Assembly: GCA_029938515.1 (NCBI GenBank)
Contig: JAOZUU010000091.1
Span: 1-8,655 of the forward strand
From: Desulfobacterales bacterium
GTDB lineage: Bacteria; Desulfobacterota; Desulfobacteria; Desulfobacterales; QNYZ01
Reading direction: 5' to 3'
DNA: 8,655 nt
Notes under the pieces: generated by a model
The model's database searches: none
What the model was told of the DNA's origin: nothing
Seen by the model: the letters and a program-made list of their open reading frames with translations, nothing else
Shown: in pieces, positions 1-7,556 of the stretch
How positions within the stretch are numbered: position 1 is the stretch's first letter
How the letters are laid out: each line of letters begins with the position of its first letter
Position numbers and translations under genes: made by a program

Positions 1-591
1 TCCATCCAGGCCATCGGTCAAATTGACGGCATTGGAAGTTCCCACAATGACCAGCGTGGCAAAAAAAACATACCCGATCCCTAAGTCCGGTGAAAACTGC
101 TTAAAAAATGGAATGGCGACCTGGGTGGAAAAATCCGAGGCAGAATAAATCCAGACCCCGGTAATCAAGGCCAGGATAAACTGCAACGAAAACTTGGTCC
201 GGGCCGTTAACCCCTGGTTGCGCTTTTTGACCTGTTTCAGATAATCATCGATAAACCCAATGCTGCTGAATCCGATGATGACAAAAAGAACAATCCATAC
301 AAAAACATTGGTCAAATCCGCCCACAAAAGGGTGGTGGTTACCACGGCGGCAATGATCAGGGTACCCCCCATGGTCGGCGTACCTTCCTTGGGAAGGTGC
401 GTCTGGGGTCCGTCGTTCTGGATATATTGGCCCACCTGCATGGCGGCGAGTTTTCTGATCATCCACGGCCCCAGAATAAAACAGACCAGAAAGGCGGTGA
501 CCGTGGCGTAAATTGTCCGGAATGTAATATACCGGAAGACATTGAACACCGGCCAGGTGGTGTGCAACGGATATAGCAGGTGATAAAACAT
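1..591 (-). CDS. mraY: MraY, phospho-N-acetylmuramoyl-pentapeptide transferase (partial, C-terminus cut by window edge)
   Basis: An integral membrane enzyme that transfers phospho-MurNAc-pentapeptide from the UDP precursor to undecaprenyl phosphate, making lipid I on the inner face of the cytoplasmic membrane. My translation from the ATG at 589-591 gives 197 residues in an open frame to the left edge, a little over half of the usual roughly 360. Visible family motifs are HLPKEGTPTMGG at residues 65-76, the catalytic Asp pair in GFIDDYLK (D115, D116), and NAVNLTDGLDG at 187-197, which ends the window. Hydrophobic segments near 27-45, 76-93, 96-114, 134-150 and 172-190 fit the polytopic topology. 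The start lies 2 nt after the murF stop, so translation is probably coupled; no strong Shine-Dalgarno sequence is visible. It is the last visible gene of the operon, and further dcw genes such as murD or ftsW are expected beyond the edge (inference). Confidence 0.97.
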   Translation of the reverse strand, partial: MFYHLLYPLHTTWPVFNVFRYITFRTIYATVTAFLVCFILGPWMIRKLAAMQVGQYIQNDGPQTHLPKEGTPTMGGTLIIAAVVTTTLLWADLTNVFVWIVLFVIIGFSSIGFIDDYLKQVKKRNQGLTARTKFSLQFILALITGVWIYSASDFSTQVAIPFFKQFSPDLGIGYVFFATLVIVGTSNAVNLTDGLDG

Positions 592-593
592 GT

Positions 594-2093
594 TTACCGT
601 CTACCCGAAGGTTGCATTTCCATATTTAAGGCTTCATCCTTCCGATGGCTCGCCCATTCCTTAATGGGTCCGACAATCGCTTCCATGGCCGATCCCCGCG
701 AACCTTTTACCAGCATCCAATCGCTGGTTTTGAGTTGTTTTTTCAGGTCGGTGATGATGGCTTCTTTTTCACCGGTGATTACCTGATTTTTATCCATGCC
801 ACCCGCCCGGGCGCCTTCGGCGACAAAACCGGCGTGGGGGCCGGTGACGTAAAGCCGGGTAATTCCGGCTCGTCCGGCCAGCTTCCCGACCTGACGATGC
901 AACCGATCGGTTTCATCGCCCAGCTCCAGCATATCGCCAACCACGAGAATCGACCGGTCGTTTCCGGCCACTGTCGCCAGGGTGTTGATCGCCGCCCCCA
1001 TGGAAGCCGGGTTGGCGTTATACGTATCGTCGATAATGGTTATTCCCCGCTTGGTGGGGATAACGTTCATTCGCCCGGAGACCGGTCGGAAATGGTAAAG
1101 GCCATTCTGGATCTCTTCGCACGAAAGGCCGGCCAAATAGCCTGCCGCGGCCGCCGCCAGGGCGTTGGAAACCATGAAGCGGCCGGTTGCGGGCAGCCTC
1201 ACCGCTGTCCGGGATTCCGGCAACTCAAGGGTAAAGCGGATCTCCCCGCCGGTTGCGCGGATCGAATGGGCGCGAATGTCGGCCTCGTCCGATTCCCCGA
1301 AAAACAGTACTTCCGTATCGATCTTGTTGCCCAGTTCGGCCAGATACGGATCGTCCCGGTTGAGAATGACCGTGCCACCGGAGGGGATATTCTCCAGTAT
1401 TTCGGCTTTGGCTCTGACCACCCCTTCAATGGAACCCACGCCTTCCAGATGACATGGTGCGATACTGGTAATAATCCCGATATCCGGGCGGCAGATCCGG
1501 GACAGGCGCCGAATCTCGCCGAAATGATTCATGCCCAGTTCCAGCACGATCCATTGGTGACCCGGTTTAAGTCCCAGAAGCGTCAGGGGGAGCCCAATCT
1601 CGTTGTTATAATTTCCCCGGCTGGCCAGGGTCTCAAAGCACCGGCCGAAAATCGCGGCCGCCATGCGACGGGTCGTCGTCTTGCCGTTGGATCCGGTAAT
1701 ACCGATCACCCGGGCGTCGCTCCGGCGGCGTTGGTAAGCGGCCAGATCACCCAGGGCGCGGATGGTGTCATCCACCGCCACGCATGTCACCTTCTCATCA
1801 TTCCATCGATTTTCCCGCAGTTCCGAGGTTTTGGCCTGATTGATCACTACACCCCGAATCCCTTGGCGAATCACACCGGGAATAAACGTGTGTCCGTCGT
1901 GATACTCTCCCCGGATGGCCACGAACAGGTTGCCGGGCAAAACGCTGCGGGAATCGATGACCGCAGTATCAAACACAATCGATTCACTACCGGATACAAG
2001 GGTCCCCCCGGTGGCTTTAAGCACATCCCTCGCAGTCAGTGAAAAATCGACCGGTCGGGCAACCCCGCTCCCGGAAACTGAATCATCGTTCAT
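594..2093 (-). CDS. murF: MurF, UDP-MurNAc-tripeptide:D-Ala-D-Ala ligase
   Basis: A cytoplasmic ATP-dependent ligase that adds D-Ala-D-Ala to UDP-MurNAc-tripeptide, completing the pentapeptide precursor used by MraY. The protein is 499 aa from the ATG at 2093 (E. coli MurF is about 450). It has an N-terminal uridine-binding domain (DSRSVLPGNLFVAIRGEYHDG), the ATP P-loop GITGSNGKTTT near residues 131-141, the MurF-typical NYNNEIGLPL soon after, DDTYNANPASM near 355-365, GDMLELGDE near 386-394, and KGSRGSAMEAIV near the C-terminus. An in-frame ATG at 2123 would add ten residues. I prefer 2093 because AGGA sits 9 nt upstream of it, while 2123 has only weak purines (GAGAT). Either start leaves a short extension before the conserved domain. 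It is preceded by the largest gap in this operon (87 nt from the murE stop) and followed 2 nt later by mraY. A 465-codon open frame on the opposite strand is a shadow. Confidence 0.97.
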   Translation of the reverse strand: MNDDSVSGSGVARPVDFSLTARDVLKATGGTLVSGSESIVFDTAVIDSRSVLPGNLFVAIRGEYHDGHTFIPGVIRQGIRGVVINQAKTSELRENRWNDEKVTCVAVDDTIRALGDLAAYQRRRSDARVIGITGSNGKTTTRRMAAAIFGRCFETLASRGNYNNEIGLPLTLLGLKPGHQWIVLELGMNHFGEIRRLSRICRPDIGIITSIAPCHLEGVGSIEGVVRAKAEILENIPSGGTVILNRDDPYLAELGNKIDTEVLFFGESDEADIRAHSIRATGGEIRFTLELPESRTAVRLPATGRFMVSNALAAAAAGYLAGLSCEEIQNGLYHFRPVSGRMNVIPTKRGITIIDDTYNANPASMGAAINTLATVAGNDRSILVVGDMLELGDETDRLHRQVGKLAGRAGITRLYVTGPHAGFVAEGARAGGMDKNQVITGEKEAIITDLKKQLKTSDWMLVKGSRGSAMEAIVGPIKEWASHRKDEALNMEMQPSGRR

Positions 2094-2180
2094 CGCAATG
2101 CATCCTGATACCGTCACCGACATTGAAATATCTCTATCGCAACCAGCATGTTTACCCCGGGTTCCACAGGCAGATCTCTT

Positions 2181-3782
2181 TCAAGCGCAATTATTCAGTG
2201 CCCTGTGATCCAGGCCACCCGCTTCGAAGACTTCTTTTCGGGACAATGCCTTCGCCGCTTCCAGACGATCATCAAAGGGATTTTTTCGGCCGGCGATGAT
2301 CTGGTACGTTTCGTGTCCCTTTCCCGCGATCAGAACGGTGTCGCCGTAAGTGGCCACACCGATCCCCAGGCGGATGGCCTGACGACGATCCGGTTCAACC
2401 ACGTAACCGGGCCGATCGGTGGGCCCGGGCAGTGTGTCGGCGGTATACGGCCGGAAACCGTTGTTGATGCCCGTCAGCATATCCTCGATGATGGCCATGG
2501 GCGGTTCGCTGCGGGGATTATCCGAAGTTAGAATGGTCAAATCACTTAATCCGACCGCGATCCGGCCCATCCGGGGGCGCTTGCCCCTGTCCCGGTCTCC
2601 ACCGCATCCGGCAATACAGATCAATCGCCCGGCTGCGATTCTTTTTAACGTTTTGAGCGTATTCTCGAGCGCGTCGGGCGTATGGGCGTAATCCACGTAA
2701 ACATAGATACCGGCATCATTTTCAACCGGCTCGAGGCGACCGGGAACCGATCGGGTATTTTCAATGCCCGCCCGGATCGCATCCGGGGCAATATTAATCG
2801 CCGCGCAGGCCCCGGCCGCGCAAAGGATATTTTCCAGATTGAATTCACCCGTCAGGGAGGAATGAAATCGCAGATGCGCCGGCGCACGACCGACAATGTT
2901 ATTTTCAAGGTGAAGCGATCCCCGGATACCATTCTGACCCATATCCACCTGGATCGGCCGGACGTTGTTTTCTTCGCCAAGACCGACGGTGACGACCGGT
3001 AATGCCAGCTCCCGCGCCAACTGATCGCCCCGGGGATCATCCCGGTTAATGACCGCCCGCGCGATAGCTTGCTTAGGTCCAATGGACAGTATTTCGGTAA
3101 AAAGCCTTTTCTTACAGGCCCAGTAACCGATCATATCCTTATGAAAATCGAGATGGTCCTGGCTTAAATTCGTAAAGACGGCCACATCCAGCTCGCATCC
3201 ATCAATCCGGTTGAGTGCCAGCGCGTGAGAAGAAACCTCCATGACCACATGGGTCACCTTCTCGGTGCGCATCCGCCGTAAGATCCGTTGAAGGTCCAGT
3301 GCTTCGGGCGTGGTGACCGGTGCATCGGCTTTTTTACCACCGAACCGGTAATTGATGGTACCGATAACGCCCACCTTCAAACCGGCCGCGGCAAGGATAT
3401 TTTCAATCAAATAACTCGTGGTGGTCTTGCCATTGGTACCGGTGATGCCGATAACGACCAGCTCCCGGGATGGGTAGCCGTAAAAACGGGCCGCCAGGGC
3501 CGCCAGGCTCTGTCTGGTGTTCGACACCTGTAAGGTCGCCACCGGCGCGGTCATCGGCCGGTCGACCAGCAGGGCCACGGCTCCCCGGCCGACGGCATCG
3601 TTGATATGGTCGTGACCATCGGTGTGAAACCCGGTCAATGCCACGAATAATCCACCTGGTTTCACCTTTCGGGAATCATAGTGAATGCTTTTGATCTCGA
3701 TATCTTCGAGATCGTTTTCCACGGGAATCGCGACGGATACCTTTCTTTCGTAAAGTGGATTTAAAAGATCCGAAAGCTTCAC
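2181..3782 (-). CDS. murE: MurE, UDP-MurNAc-L-Ala-D-Glu:meso-diaminopimelate ligase
   Basis: A cytoplasmic Mur ligase that adds the third stem-peptide residue. The protein is 533 aa from a GTG start. It shows DSRKVKPGGLFVALTG in the N-terminal UDP-binding domain, the P-loop GITGTNGKTTT at residues 112-122, VTTPEA at 156-161, MEVSSHAL at 181-188, and ACKKRLF, whose first Lys (residue 224) is in the position of the carbamylated lysine. It also has DYAHTPDAL and AGKGHETYQ near 487-493. The motif DNPR at 421-424 is the known signature for meso-diaminopimelate over lysine, so the cell wall should be of the mDAP type. The frame stays open upstream and would give 578 aa, but that extension lies inside ftsI. 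I chose the GTG at 3780-3782 because it overlaps the ftsI stop as GTGA, has the purine-rich AAGGCGGG just upstream, and gives a family-typical N-terminus (KLSDLL). The overlap suggests translational coupling. Confidence 0.98.
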   Translation of the reverse strand: MKLSDLLNPLYERKVSVAIPVENDLEDIEIKSIHYDSRKVKPGGLFVALTGFHTDGHDHINDAVGRGAVALLVDRPMTAPVATLQVSNTRQSLAALAARFYGYPSRELVVIGITGTNGKTTTSYLIENILAAAGLKVGVIGTINYRFGGKKADAPVTTPEALDLQRILRRMRTEKVTHVVMEVSSHALALNRIDGCELDVAVFTNLSQDHLDFHKDMIGYWACKKRLFTEILSIGPKQAIARAVINRDDPRGDQLARELALPVVTVGLGEENNVRPIQVDMGQNGIRGSLHLENNIVGRAPAHLRFHSSLTGEFNLENILCAAGACAAINIAPDAIRAGIENTRSVPGRLEPVENDAGIYVYVDYAHTPDALENTLKTLKRIAAGRLICIAGCGGDRDRGKRPRMGRIAVGLSDLTILTSDNPRSEPPMAIIEDMLTGINNGFRPYTADTLPGPTDRPGYVVEPDRRQAIRLGIGVATYGDTVLIAGKGHETYQIIAGRKNPFDDRLEAAKALSRKEVFEAGGLDHRALNNCA

Positions 3783-5512
3783 GTTCCCGCCTTTCTGATC
3801 ATCGACGACACCTGGATGCTTTTTTCGATGGGCGCAACCTCTAAATAACTCAACGCGGCTTGTGTAATCCGTCTGAAGGCCGGCGCAGCCACCGTCCCGC
3901 CATAGTGCCGCTTGCAAGGCTCGTCAATGGCCACCAGGACAACAACCTTGGGACGATGAACCGGCGCCAGTCCGACAAAAGAAGAAATGAACCGTTTCCG
4001 CGAGTACCCGCCGTCCGGTTCGATTTTTTGGGCCGTACCGGTTTTGCCCCCCGCCTGATACCTGTCAAGGGCCGCTTTGACTCCGGTGCCGCCTTCATCC
4101 ACGACGGCAGCCATCATGCCACGCACGGTTCGGGCGGTATGGGCCGAAATCACGCGTCGAATCCGTTTCGGTGTCGTATTTTTCAGCAATCGACCATTTT
4201 GATCGGTAATCGCCTGAACCAGATACGGCTTCATCAGAAAACCATCGTTGGCAATGGCCGCAACGGCGGTTGTCAACTGGATGGCCGACACCGCAATCCC
4301 CTGCCCGAAAGCAATATTGGCCGCATCGATGGTCCGCCAGCGGCGGTATGAGGTTAAGCGTCCCGACGATTCACCCGGGCAGTCGATACCGGTTTTGGCA
4401 CCAAACCCGAACCGTTCCAGGGTCTGATAAAAGGTTTTGTCACCCATGGCTTTAGCCACTTTAGCCGCTCCGATATTGCTGGAAAATTTGATGATTTTTT
4501 TCAACGTCAGCCATCCATACGGATGGGTGTCATGAATCAGATTCCGTCCCACGCGATACACACCGTTTTCACAATAAAAAATGCTCTGGGACGAACTCGA
4601 TTTCGATTCGAGGGCCGCAGCGGCAGTGAAAATTTTTAAAGTGGAGCCCGGTTCGAAAGCGTCCGTCACGATCCGGTTGCGCCATCGTTCCTGTTTGAAT
4701 TTTCGGTACCGGTTCGGATCTATAAAGGGATAATGGGCCATCGCCAGAATCGCCCCGGTTTTAGGGTCCATCACCACGGCCATACCGGAGTTGGCGTCAA
4801 ATTCGTCCACGGTTGCCTCGAGGACTTCCTCGGCAACGAATTGAATATTGGCGTCAATCGTCAAAATGACGTTTTGGCCCGTGTAGTTGGGCAGCACCGA
4901 AAGTTCGGCATCAAATCCATAGCCCCGGGCATCCCTTAAAACGGTAAACCGGTCGGTGCGCCCGCGCAGGTGGGAATCATAATGAAATTCGATCCCTTCC
5001 AGCCCGGACCCATCCACGCCCGTAAAACCGATCACCTGCCCGGCCAGGGACTGATTCGGATAAAATCGGCTATGGGCCGGTTTGAATACCACCCCCGGAA
5101 GGGACAGGGCCTCTACCGTTGTCACCTCCCGTGGCGTGGCTTGACGTTTGACCCACACGAAGGGGTGCTTGGTATCCAGTTGCTTGGACAGCGTCCGGCG
5201 ATTTTTCCCCAGCGCTTTGGCCAGACGCCGGGCGGCGACGTTCCTGTTTTTCATCTGGTTCGGATGAGCGCCGATGGATTGCGTATCCAGGGTCACGGCC
5301 AGTTCACGATAGTGAGCATCGAAAACGGCCCCTCTTTTTCCCATCGAGACCCGCGATGCCTTAAAATCCTTCTCTGCTTTACGGGTTAGATCATCCCCCT
5401 GCCAGATTTGAATCTGGGCGGCCTTGGCCAGTACAACCGCCAGGACCAGACTGAAACCGCATCCCACCACCAGCATCCGTCGACGTATTTTTTTGCGATA
5501 GTCTTTTTTCAT
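3779..5512 (-). CDS. ftsI: FtsI / PBP3, septal peptidoglycan D,D-transpeptidase
   Basis: A monofunctional class B penicillin-binding protein that cross-links septal peptidoglycan with its partner glycosyltransferase FtsW. The protein is 577 aa with a basic cytoplasmic N-terminus, one membrane anchor at about residues 12-32, then a periplasmic pedestal and a transpeptidase domain. The three active-site motifs are intact: SxxK as S290-T-L-K293 (within FEPGSTLK), SxN as S344-S-N346, and KTGT at 490-493. The pedestal motif usually written RGxIxDRNG is divergent here (RGAVFDAHYRELA at 60-72), while the downstream FYPNQSLAGQVIGF is typical. The chain ends soon after the transpeptidase domain with no recognisable PASTA repeats. 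The ATG at 5510-5512 overlaps the ftsL stop as ATGA, and its own stop overlaps the murE GTG. It belongs with ftsL as divisome output in a row of precursor-synthesis genes. Confidence 0.97.
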   Translation of the reverse strand: MKKDYRKKIRRRMLVVGCGFSLVLAVVLAKAAQIQIWQGDDLTRKAEKDFKASRVSMGKRGAVFDAHYRELAVTLDTQSIGAHPNQMKNRNVAARRLAKALGKNRRTLSKQLDTKHPFVWVKRQATPREVTTVEALSLPGVVFKPAHSRFYPNQSLAGQVIGFTGVDGSGLEGIEFHYDSHLRGRTDRFTVLRDARGYGFDAELSVLPNYTGQNVILTIDANIQFVAEEVLEATVDEFDANSGMAVVMDPKTGAILAMAHYPFIDPNRYRKFKQERWRNRIVTDAFEPGSTLKIFTAAAALESKSSSSQSIFYCENGVYRVGRNLIHDTHPYGWLTLKKIIKFSSNIGAAKVAKAMGDKTFYQTLERFGFGAKTGIDCPGESSGRLTSYRRWRTIDAANIAFGQGIAVSAIQLTTAVAAIANDGFLMKPYLVQAITDQNGRLLKNTTPKRIRRVISAHTARTVRGMMAAVVDEGGTGVKAALDRYQAGGKTGTAQKIEPDGGYSRKRFISSFVGLAPVHRPKVVVLVAIDEPCKRHYGGTVAAPAFRRITQAALSYLEVAPIEKSIQVSSMIRKAGT

Positions 5513-5793
5513 GGAATCGATCGAATCTGGGCCGGTTCCGGTCTTTTCAGTCCCAGTTTGCTGGCAATCCGGACCAGCCGGGCGGGAGATTTAAGTCTGG
5601 CCAGCTCGGCTCTTAAAATGTTTTGCTGTTCTTTCAAGCGGCGATTTTCTCCGGTTAATTGGCCGATTTCATATCCGGTCCGAACGTGCTGGACCCGAAA
5701 CCAGGTATATCCCAGCAATTCGACCAGGCAAATAATCAACAGAACAATCCACACGCCGGTTCTTCGATTCTTTTTTCGATTGGGTCGCGCCAT
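5509..5793 (-). CDS. ftsL: FtsL-like divisome protein
   Basis: A small bitopic membrane protein that with FtsB and FtsQ links the early and late divisome and activates FtsWI. From the ATG at 5793 it is 94 aa: a short basic cytoplasmic tail (MARPNRKKNRRTG), one transmembrane segment (about residues 13-30, VWIVLLIICLVELLGY), then a Leu/Glu/Arg-rich coiled coil (GQLTGENRRLKEQQNILRAELARL). It ends with the LGLKRPEPAQI segment common near FtsL C-termini. FtsL is poorly conserved in sequence, so identity rests on topology, size and position between rsmH and ftsI. The start is uncertain. The same frame extends to a TTG at 5838 (109 aa), 13 nt after the rsmH stop, with GAAGAG too close upstream for ideal spacing. 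The ATG at 5793 lacks a clear Shine-Dalgarno sequence but gives a more typical N-terminus. The stop overlaps the ftsI start. Confidence 0.87.
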   Translation of the reverse strand: MARPNRKKNRRTGVWIVLLIICLVELLGYTWFRVQHVRTGYEIGQLTGENRRLKEQQNILRAELARLKSPARLVRIASKLGLKRPEPAQIRSIP

Positions 5794-5851
5794 GGTTGTC
5801 GGGTTTCCCAAGACCTTTGAAAATTGTATCCATTTCAATCATCTCTTCGTC

Positions 5852-6787
5852 TTACAAACGTATCAGCGCCCTGAGTTTGGCGCTCCGGGCCATGGGGTTA
5901 GCCGTGATCTCCGCTTGGCCCGGCCGAACGACTTTACGGGTCAGCAAGCGGACCATGGGTTTTTGGCCACAGGCGCAGATCGGAAAATCAGGCGGGCATG
6001 TGCACCCTTTGGCAAGCGCGTTAAACCGCCGCTTAATCATGCGATCCTCCAGGCTGTGAAAAGCAATCATACATAGGCGCCCGCCGGTTTTAAGCAATCC
6101 CGGACCAAATGATAAAAATTCCGCCAGGCAATCCAGCTCACGGTTCACGGCAATTCTAAGCGCCATGAATACCCGCGTGGCCGGGTGGATTCTCCTCGGT
6201 TGACGGGATTTGGGGATCGCTCCGGATACAATTTCGGACAGCTGCCTGCTTTTTTCAATCGGAGCCTTTTGCCTGGCCGCTCCAATGGCCCTGGCGATTC
6301 GGATGGCCCAGCGCTCCTCGCCATACTGCCTGAAAATGCCTGATAGTTCCTTTTCGGAGAGCCGATTGACCAGGTCGGCCGCCGTGAGATCAGCACCGGC
6401 GTTCATGCGCATATCCAGGGGTTCATCGGCCTGGAAGCTAAACCCCCGGCCGCTTTGGCGAATCTGATGTAATGAGATTCCCAAATCCACGACCATGGCA
6501 TCCACGCCATCGATATCCAACCCGGCCAGGATCCGGGGCAGGTTGACAAAATTATCGTTAAACAACCGGACCATGGACGTATATGGCGCAAGCGCCTGCC
6601 TGGCATGGTCGATGGCTTCCCTGTCACGGTCGAGACCAATAAATGATCCATCCGGAAAGATCGACCGGCAGATGCCCTTCGCATGGCCCGCCCCACCGAT
6701 GGTCGCATCGACACAAATATCGCCCGGATGTAAATCGAGAAAGCGCTGGATTTCGGTCGGCAGGACAGGAACATGTCGAAAACCCAT
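5852..6787 (-). CDS. rsmH: RsmH (MraW), 16S rRNA m4C1402 N4-methyltransferase
   Basis: A SAM-dependent methyltransferase that modifies N4 of cytosine 1402 in the 16S rRNA decoding centre; it is a standard dcw resident directly after mraZ. The protein is 311 aa from the ATG at 6787. Conserved blocks in order are HVPVL (5-9), the SAM-binding DATIGGAGHA (27-36), GLDRD (51-55), VDLGIS (100-105), GFSF and LDMRM (115-128), HPATRVFMALRIAVN (201-215), FHSLEDR (243-249) and the C-terminal NPMARSAKLRALIR (297-310). A Cys-rich stretch (CTCPPDFPICACG) precedes the C-terminus, as is common in RsmH. An in-frame TTG at 6799 would add four residues and overlap mraZ. The ATG one base after the mraZ TAA stop (TAAGATG) leaves only a few residues before HVPVL, as is usual. 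Tight spacing implies coupling to mraZ. Confidence 0.98.
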   Translation of the reverse strand: MGFRHVPVLPTEIQRFLDLHPGDICVDATIGGAGHAKGICRSIFPDGSFIGLDRDREAIDHARQALAPYTSMVRLFNDNFVNLPRILAGLDIDGVDAMVVDLGISLHQIRQSGRGFSFQADEPLDMRMNAGADLTAADLVNRLSEKELSGIFRQYGEERWAIRIARAIGAARQKAPIEKSRQLSEIVSGAIPKSRQPRRIHPATRVFMALRIAVNRELDCLAEFLSFGPGLLKTGGRLCMIAFHSLEDRMIKRRFNALAKGCTCPPDFPICACGQKPMVRLLTRKVVRPGQAEITANPMARSAKLRALIRL

Positions 6788-6788
6788 C

Positions 6789-7250
6789 TTAGAGTCCAAG
6801 TTTGGCGATCGTACTGCTTACCTCCGGCGACACGATATCTTCATTTAAGAGATCGACGTCTTCGTCGTAACGTTCCCGGGACCAGATCTGAAAGTGATTA
6901 ATCTGACCGATCAGGACGATATTTTTTTCCAGTCCCGCGTACTGGCGCAACATGGGTGGAATCAGGATTCTCCCCTGCTTATCGCAAACACACTCAGCCG
7001 CCCCTCCGATGAAAAATCGTCTGAAACGGCGCATCCTCGATGAGGTTTCCTCCATTTTCAGGATTCGCTCCTCGACATCGAGCCATTGGGCGGCTGTATA
7101 GGCATATAAGGCATTATCCATCCGGGTGACGATAACCATGTCGTTGCCCACACGGATAATGTCCCGAAATCGCGCCGGGATAGAAATGCGCCCTTTCGGA
7201 TCAATGGTGTTGAAGGTTGTTTCCCTGAATTGATGTGTTTGATTCTCCAC
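6789..7250 (-). CDS. mraZ: MraZ, DNA-binding regulator of the dcw operon
   Basis: An AbrB-fold transcription factor that in E. coli binds direct repeats upstream of its own gene and represses the dcw operon. The protein is 153 aa from a GTG start, close to the family's roughly 150. It has two SpoVT/AbrB-type half domains: FRETTFNTIDPKGRISIPARF at about residues 8-28 (DPKGR is the first signature), and a second centred on CDKQGRILIPPMLRQYAGL at about 89-107. NHFQIWSRERYDE near the end is typical. The frame extends upstream to a TTG at 7298, but I chose the GTG at 7248-7250. It has a good Shine-Dalgarno sequence (AGGTGG followed by six A), and the family signature begins a few residues inside. 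The upstream TTG reads through a -35-like TTGACA and has no RBS. It is the first gene of the operon. The start region itself carries a tandem GTGGA pair that may be an autoregulatory operator. Confidence 0.96.
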   Translation of the reverse strand: MENQTHQFRETTFNTIDPKGRISIPARFRDIIRVGNDMVIVTRMDNALYAYTAAQWLDVEERILKMEETSSRMRRFRRFFIGGAAECVCDKQGRILIPPMLRQYAGLEKNIVLIGQINHFQIWSRERYDEDVDLLNEDIVSPEVSSTIAKLGL

Positions 7251-7260
7251 TTTTTTCCAC
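7246..7260 (-). promoter_or_regulatory. mraZ ribosome binding site and possible MraZ box pair
   Basis: On the mraZ coding strand two GTGGA words begin exactly 10 nt apart (7260-7256 and 7250-7246), separated by AAAAA. The first is part of the Shine-Dalgarno sequence AGGTGG; the second contains the GTG start codon. E. coli MraZ is known to bind TGGGN direct repeats with 5-nt spacers, which gives the same 10-nt period. A protein bound here would block initiation directly. The pattern can also arise simply from an RBS next to a GTG start, so this is a hypothesis. Confidence 0.35.
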
Positions 7261-7314
7261 CTTTTGGCGAAGAAACCATATTTTACGCCCGGTGTCAAGG
7301 ATTATTTTGTATTT

Positions 7315-7339
7315 ATATTATTTTATTTTCTAATAATAT
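7315..7339. repeat. AT-only inverted repeat in the mraZ upstream region
   Basis: ATATTATT (7315-7322) and AATAATAT (7332-7339) are perfect 8-bp inverted arms around a 9-nt spacer. The repeat lies in a very AT-rich block (about 7299-7390) between the two TGG-box pairs. It could be part of the mraZ promoter or a protein-binding site, but AT-only arms arise easily by chance in such a block. Confidence 0.3.
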
Positions 7340-7367
7340 TTGGATGTTAAATAGATCAATCGAATAG

Positions 7368-7387
7368 TGGGAAAAAATGGAAAAAAT
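7368..7387 (+). promoter_or_regulatory. Possible second MraZ-type box pair, opposite orientation
   Basis: The plus strand carries TGGGAAAAAA immediately followed by TGGAAAAAAT, again with TGG words 10 nt apart. The nine bases TGGAAAAAA also occur on the minus strand at the mraZ start (7259-7251), so the two pairs face each other about 110 nt apart. TGGGA fits the TGGGN half-site of the characterised E. coli operator better than the start-codon pair does. It sits upstream of mraZ in the reverse orientation, and upstream of the plus-strand gene in the forward orientation. Functional assignment is inference. Confidence 0.3.
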
Positions 7388-7556
7388 ATGTTAATTTGCA
7401 GGCAATTTCCGTTAGATTTTCAAATCCCCGACTGATTCTCACCGGTATTCCATTAACTTGTTGCCGTGTAGACTGTATGGACGATTGGCAATTGCCCTAC
7501 TTGATAATTGGCTTTTCTGTTTTAACTTTACCGAAACAATCAGAATTTTTAAAATC

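Noticed and set aside
645..2042. 465-codon open frame on the plus strand opposite murF
   Set aside because: It lies entirely antisense to a fully motif-bearing murF and has no recognisable domain. Long antisense frames are common opposite GC-rich coding sequence.
3783..3917. 45-residue N-terminal extension of murE into ftsI
   Set aside because: It would overlap the coding C-terminus of ftsI and does not resemble MurE. The GTGA overlap start with a purine-rich RBS is typical for this operon.
5669..5842. 57-codon frame overlapping the start of ftsL on the same strand
   Set aside because: It has no recognisable protein features, and the ftsL frame carries the transmembrane segment and coiled coil. 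It is kept only as part of the start-ambiguity finding.
7270..7298. Perfect -35 hexamer TTGACA just upstream of mraZ (minus strand) as its promoter
   Set aside because: At 17-nt spacing the -10 would be TTTCTT, and better AT hexamers lie only 7-12 nt away. Transcription would also start almost on the RBS. It was therefore not called as a promoter.
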